This document shows positions 8,491 through 11,129 of a stretch of DNA of 11,129 nt, piece after piece. The translations under genes and the position numbers were made by a program. Origin of the DNA: Pseudomonadota bacterium (GTDB lineage Bacteria; Pseudomonadota; Alphaproteobacteria; Acetobacterales; Acetobacteraceae); the NCBI GenBank assembly GCA_021841985.1, contig JAKCCP010000156.1, positions 1-11,129 of the forward strand, read 5' to 3'. Under the pieces are notes generated by a model. It searched no databases, was not told where the DNA came from, and saw nothing but the letters and a program-made list of their open reading frames with translations. Positions within the stretch are counted from its first letter, which is position 1. Every line of letters begins with the position of its first letter.

Positions 8491-9861
8491 ATGAACCAGA
8501 TCCGGCGCTTGTTCGGCACCGACGGCATACGAGGCACCGCCAACGCCGCGCCGATGACCGCGGAGATCGCGCTCCGTCTCGGTCAGGCGGCGGGATTTCT
8601 GTTCACCCGCGGCGATCATCGCCATCGCGTGGTGATCGGCAAGGACACCCGGCTCTCGGGCTACATGATCGAACCCGCCTTGACCGCCGGCTTCATCGGC
8701 GCCGGGATGGACGTGGTGCTGGTCGGGCCGCTGCCGACCCCGGCAATCGCCATGCTCGCGCGCAGCCTGCGCGCTGATCTCGGCGTGATGATCTCGGCCT
8801 CGCACAACCCCTATCAGGATAACGGCATCAAGCTCTTCGATCCCGACGGCTACAAGCTCTCCGATACCACCGAGCTGGAGATCGAGGCGCTGATGGCGCG
8901 CGATCTCTCCACCCGGCTCGCCGCCCCCGAACATCTCGGCCGGGCCGCAAGGCTGGAAGATGCGCCGGGCCGCTATATCGAGGCGGCGAAGGCGACGTTT
9001 CCGCGCGGGCGCCGGCTCGATGGGCTGAAGATCGTGCTCGATTGCGCCCATGGTGCGGCCTATCGCGTCGCGCCCACCATTCTCTGGGAACTCGGCGCCC
9101 AGGTGGTGCCGCTGGGCGTGGCGCCCGATGGGTTCAACATCAATCAGGGCTGCGGCTCGACCGATCCGGCGCTGCTCTGCGCGCATGTCCTGGCCGAGGG
9201 CGCCGATCTCGGCATCGCTCTCGATGGCGACGCCGACCGGCTGGTTCTCGTCGATGAGCGCGGCCAGGTGATCGATGGCGACCAGATCCTGGCCCTCATC
9301 GCCCGGCGCTGGCAGGAGGCTGGGCAATTGGCCGGCGGCGGCGTGGTCGCCACCGTGATGTCCAATCTCGGGCTGGAGCGCTTCCTCGCCGGCCAGGGTC
9401 TCGCTCTTTATCGCACGCAGGTCGGCGATCGCTATGTTGCCGAGCGGATGCGCGCCAACGGATTGAATATCGGGGGTGAGCAGTCGGGCCACATCATTCT
9501 CTCCGATTTCGCCACCACCGGCGATGGACTGGTCGCGGCGCTACAGGTGCTGGCGGTGCTGGTCGCCGCCGGGCGCCCGGCGAGCGAGGTCTGCGGCGTT
9601 TTCACGCCGCTGCCGCAGAAACTCGAAAGCATCCGCTTCCATGGCTCTTCGCCGCTCAATCGCCCGCGTGTCGCCGCGGCGATCGTGGCGGCGGAGGCGC
9701 GGCTTGCCGGCACCGGCCGCCTGCTGATCCGCCCGAGCGGCACCGAGCCGGTGATCCGTGTCATGGCCGAGGCCGAGGATGCGGCGCTGGTCGCCGAGAT
9801 CGTCGGCGAACTCCGCGCCGTGATCACCGCCGAGGCCGAGGATGTGCTGGCGGCGCTCTAA
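8491..9861 (+). CDS. glmM: GlmM, phosphoglucosamine mutase
   Basis: GlmM interconverts glucosamine-6-phosphate and glucosamine-1-phosphate on the route to UDP-GlcNAc, needed for peptidoglycan and lipopolysaccharide. The 456 residues are slightly above the usual ~445-450. Visible family motifs are FGTDGIRG (8-15), the phosphoserine loop ISASHNP (101-107, Ser104 the likely phosphorylated residue), the metal-binding DGDADR (245-250), the substrate loop GGEQSGH (328-334) and the phosphate-binding [12 protein letters not shown] (414-425). The GlmM-type ISASHNP and FGTDGIRG distinguish it from phosphoglucomutase and phosphomannomutase. A purine-rich AGAAGGGAG ends 10 bases before the ATG. It follows folP after 40 bases and is probably in the same operon. 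A structured 129-base gap follows it. Confidence 0.97.
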   Translation: MNQIRRLFGTDGIRGTANAAPMTAEIALRLGQAAGFLFTRGDHRHRVVIGKDTRLSGYMIEPALTAGFIGAGMDVVLVGPLPTPAIAMLARSLRADLGVMISASHNPYQDNGIKLFDPDGYKLSDTTELEIEALMARDLSTRLAAPEHLGRAARLEDAPGRYIEAAKATFPRGRRLDGLKIVLDCAHGAAYRVAPTILWELGAQVVPLGVAPDGFNINQGCGSTDPALLCAHVLAEGADLGIALDGDADRLVLVDERGQVIDGDQILALIARRWQEAGQLAGGGVVATVMSNLGLERFLAGQGLALYRTQVGDRYVAERMRANGLNIGGEQSGHIILSDFATTGDGLVAALQVLAVLVAAGRPASEVCGVFTPLPQKLESIRFHGSSPLNRPRVAAAIVAAEARLAGTGRLLIRPSGTEPVIRVMAEAEDAALVAEIVGELRAVITAEAEDVLAAL

Positions 9862-9883
9862 TCGGTCAAGGTCAGAGGTTTCA

Positions 9884-9968
9884 CCCCTGGACCCCACCAA
9901 GGGCCGAGCCCTTGGAACCTTTCCCGAATTGCCGGTCTGGGGCCGCTGGCCCCAGCGGGGTCCAGGGG
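9884..9968. repeat. Palindromic element: 12-bp inverted repeat enclosing two hairpins
   Basis: CCCCTGGACCCC (9884-9895) and GGGGTCCAGGGG (9957-9968) are perfect inverted copies. Inside, hairpin 1 is CCAAGGGC (9897-9904) with GCCCTTGG (9908-9915), loop CGA. Hairpin 2 is CTGGGGCC (9937-9944) with GGCCCCAG (9948-9955), loop GCT. Each lies one base from an arm of the outer stem, so the RNA or single-stranded DNA could fold as a compact three-way junction. An extra short pair, AGGTT (9876-9880) with AACCT (9916-9920), is an alternative. Such G+C-rich clustered palindromes resemble dispersed extragenic repeats of alphaproteobacteria. Whether this one is multicopy cannot be seen here. Confidence 0.75.
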
Positions 9969-9989
9969 CAGAGCCCCTGGCCTTTTCTT
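9962..9989 (+). terminator. Terminator-like hairpin directly before thiD
   Basis: CCAGGGGC (9962-9969) pairs perfectly with GCCCCTGG (9973-9980) around an AGA loop. CC and the T-rich TTTTCTT (9983-9989) follow. It fits an intrinsic terminator for the ftsH-folP-glmM unit, yet it ends right at the thiD ATG (9991). Its 5' arm shares bases 9962-9968 with the right arm of the 12-bp inverted repeat, so only one of the two can form at a time. Confidence 0.55.
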
Positions 9990-9990
9990 A

Positions 9991-10827
9991 ATGCGTGGTC
10001 GGGTTCTGGTGATTGCCGGCTCGGATTCGGGCGGTGGCGCCGGGGTGCAGGCCGACCTCAAGACACTCACCGCGCTCGGCGCGTTCGGGGCGACCGCCAT
10101 CACCGCACTCACCGTGCAGGATAGCATGGCCGTGCATGAGGTCTGGCCGGTGCCACCCGCGCTGCTGCGCCGCCAGATCGTGGTGGCGCTCGCCGATCCG
10201 GGAGCGGATGTGGTGAAGATCGGCATGCTCGGCGACGCGGCGGCGGTCGCGGTGGTGATCGAGTCGCTGACCGGATGCGGGCTGCCCATCGTGCTCGATC
10301 CGGTGATGGTGGCGAGCAGCGGGCGGCGCCTGATCGAAGGTGCGGCGCTGGCGCTGCTCCGCGAGCGGCTGCTGCCCATGGCCACGCTGCTCACCCCCAA
10401 CCTGCCGGAGGCCGAGGCGCTGCTCGGGGTGCGCATTGCCGATCTCGCCGGGATGCGCGGGGCGGCGGTGGCGCTCCGCGCGCTCGGCGTGCCGGCGGTG
10501 CTGCTCAAGGGGGGGCATTTGCCCGGCGAGAGGGTGGTCGATCTGCTCGCGACCGCGGCGGGGATGGAGGCGTTCGCGGCGCCGCGCATCGCCACGCGCC
10601 ATACACACGGCACTGGCTGCACGCTGGCGAGCGCGGTTGCGGCTGGGCTCGCCCAGGGGATGGCGCTTGCCGCGTCGGTGGCGCGCGCGCATGCTTATGT
10701 GCAACAGGCGATCGCCGCCGCGCCCGGCTTTGGCCGCGGCCACGGCCCGCTCAATCATTCGGTGACGGTGGCGCGGCGATGGCTCGCGGCGCCGGATCGA
10801 GGTTCCGAGGAGACCGACCCGCCATGA
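9991..10827 (+). CDS. thiD: ThiD, hydroxymethylpyrimidine (phosphate) kinase
   Basis: ThiD phosphorylates 4-amino-5-hydroxymethyl-2-methylpyrimidine (HMP) and then HMP-phosphate to give HMP diphosphate for thiamine synthesis. This ribokinase-fold protein has 278 residues. Visible motifs are AGSDSGGGAGVQADLKT (9-25), Gln43 in LTVQDS near the pyrimidine site, DPVMVASSG (103-111), TPNLPEAE (135-142), LLKGGH (171-176), the anion-hole and catalytic loop GTGCT (207-211) and GHGPLNH near the C-terminus. The start is fixed closely because the first strand (RVLVIAGSD) begins at residue 4. No Shine-Dalgarno sequence precedes it, only TTTTCTTA after a stable hairpin. The stop overlaps the next ATG as ATGA. 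A fused ThiE domain is absent, and no THI-box riboswitch is seen upstream. Confidence 0.95.
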   Translation: MRGRVLVIAGSDSGGGAGVQADLKTLTALGAFGATAITALTVQDSMAVHEVWPVPPALLRRQIVVALADPGADVVKIGMLGDAAAVAVVIESLTGCGLPIVLDPVMVASSGRRLIEGAALALLRERLLPMATLLTPNLPEAEALLGVRIADLAGMRGAAVALRALGVPAVLLKGGHLPGERVVDLLATAAGMEAFAAPRIATRHTHGTGCTLASAVAAGLAQGMALAASVARAHAYVQQAIAAAPGFGRGHGPLNHSVTVARRWLAAPDRGSEETDPP

Positions 10828-11129
10828 CCGAGCAACCCGATGCCGCTCTGACGCCGCGACGCGATCTGCTGCTCGCGCCGCTGCTCGCCCCTTTGGTCGC
10901 GGCCTTGCCCCTGGCCTTTGCTGGGCGGGCCGAGGCGAGCCCGCTCGATCCCAGCGAGACCATCGTCCGCCTGCCCCAGGAAATCGCCTGGCAGCCGCAG
11001 CCTGGCGATTTTCCGCCGAAATCGGTTGAAACCGCGGCGCTCTGGGGCGGCACGATGGAGGCGGGGCTCTATCTCATTCTGATCAAATGGTATCCCGGCT
11101 ACATGAGCGCGCCGCACACCTATCTGACC
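10824..11129 (+). CDS. Exported cupin-like protein, N-terminal part (3' end outside the window)
   Basis: An open frame of 102 codons runs from the ATG at 10824 to the window end. It overlaps the thiD stop by ATGA, with GAGGAG (10807-10812) 11 bases upstream. Residues 10-38 form a likely twin-arginine signal: TPRRDLLL, an Ala/Leu-rich core and an AEA cleavage site before Ser39. The mature start (LDPSETIVRLPQEIAW, then ETAALWGG and LIKWYPGYMSAPHTY) resembles small secreted cupin-domain proteins of alphaproteobacteria, as I remember them. His98 could be the first metal ligand, but the cupin core itself is cut off. Function is unknown. Coupling to thiD suggests coexpression, not necessarily a thiamine role. 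Confidence 0.75.
   Translation, partial: MTEQPDAALTPRRDLLLAPLLAPLVAALPLAFAGRAEASPLDPSETIVRLPQEIAWQPQPGDFPPKSVETAALWGGTMEAGLYLILIKWYPGYMSAPHTYLT

Noticed and set aside
8365..9492. Minus-strand open frame of 375 codons opposite glmM
   Set aside because: Antisense shadow of glmM, with low-complexity composition and no family resemblance.

Overview
This window is about 70% G+C and carries only plus-strand genes. It looks like chromosomal core DNA of an alphaproteobacterium. The gene order (tolA-tolB-pal-cpoB-tilS-ftsH-folP-glmM) and protein details such as GNCDDRG in Pal suggest Rhodospirillales, possibly Acetobacteraceae. That placement is inference from memory of these families, not a database result.

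The left part (1-4035) is the Tol-Pal envelope cluster: the 3' end of tolA with a proline-rich stretch, then tolB, pal and cpoB (ybgF). TolA in the inner membrane transduces energy to the periplasmic propeller TolB and the outer-membrane lipoprotein Pal, while CpoB links the complex to peptidoglycan synthesis during division. The cluster is not one uninterrupted transcription unit. A good intrinsic terminator follows tolB, a candidate promoter with a dyad precedes pal, and a second hairpin-plus-T-tract follows pal.

The middle part (4019-9861) is a housekeeping run. tilS (tRNA-Ile lysidine synthase) overlaps the end of cpoB. It is followed by ftsH (membrane AAA+ metalloprotease), folP (dihydropteroate synthase) and glmM (phosphoglucosamine mutase). 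A possible 30-codon ORF with a strong ribosome binding site lies between tilS and ftsH.

The right part holds thiD (HMP/HMP-P kinase), which overlaps by ATGA a truncated gene for an exported cupin-like protein with a twin-arginine signal. The 129-base glmM-thiD gap is the most structured non-coding DNA here. It has three 8-bp hairpins with 3-base loops and a perfect 12-bp inverted repeat enclosing two of them. The third hairpin ends in a T-tract and competes with the 12-bp stem. It could be a dispersed palindromic repeat, a terminator or an attenuator for thiD.

I found no insertion sequence, CRISPR array, tRNA, rRNA, phage gene or defence system. Most of the window is well-known core biology, and the points of interest lie in intergenic structure, start sites and export signals.
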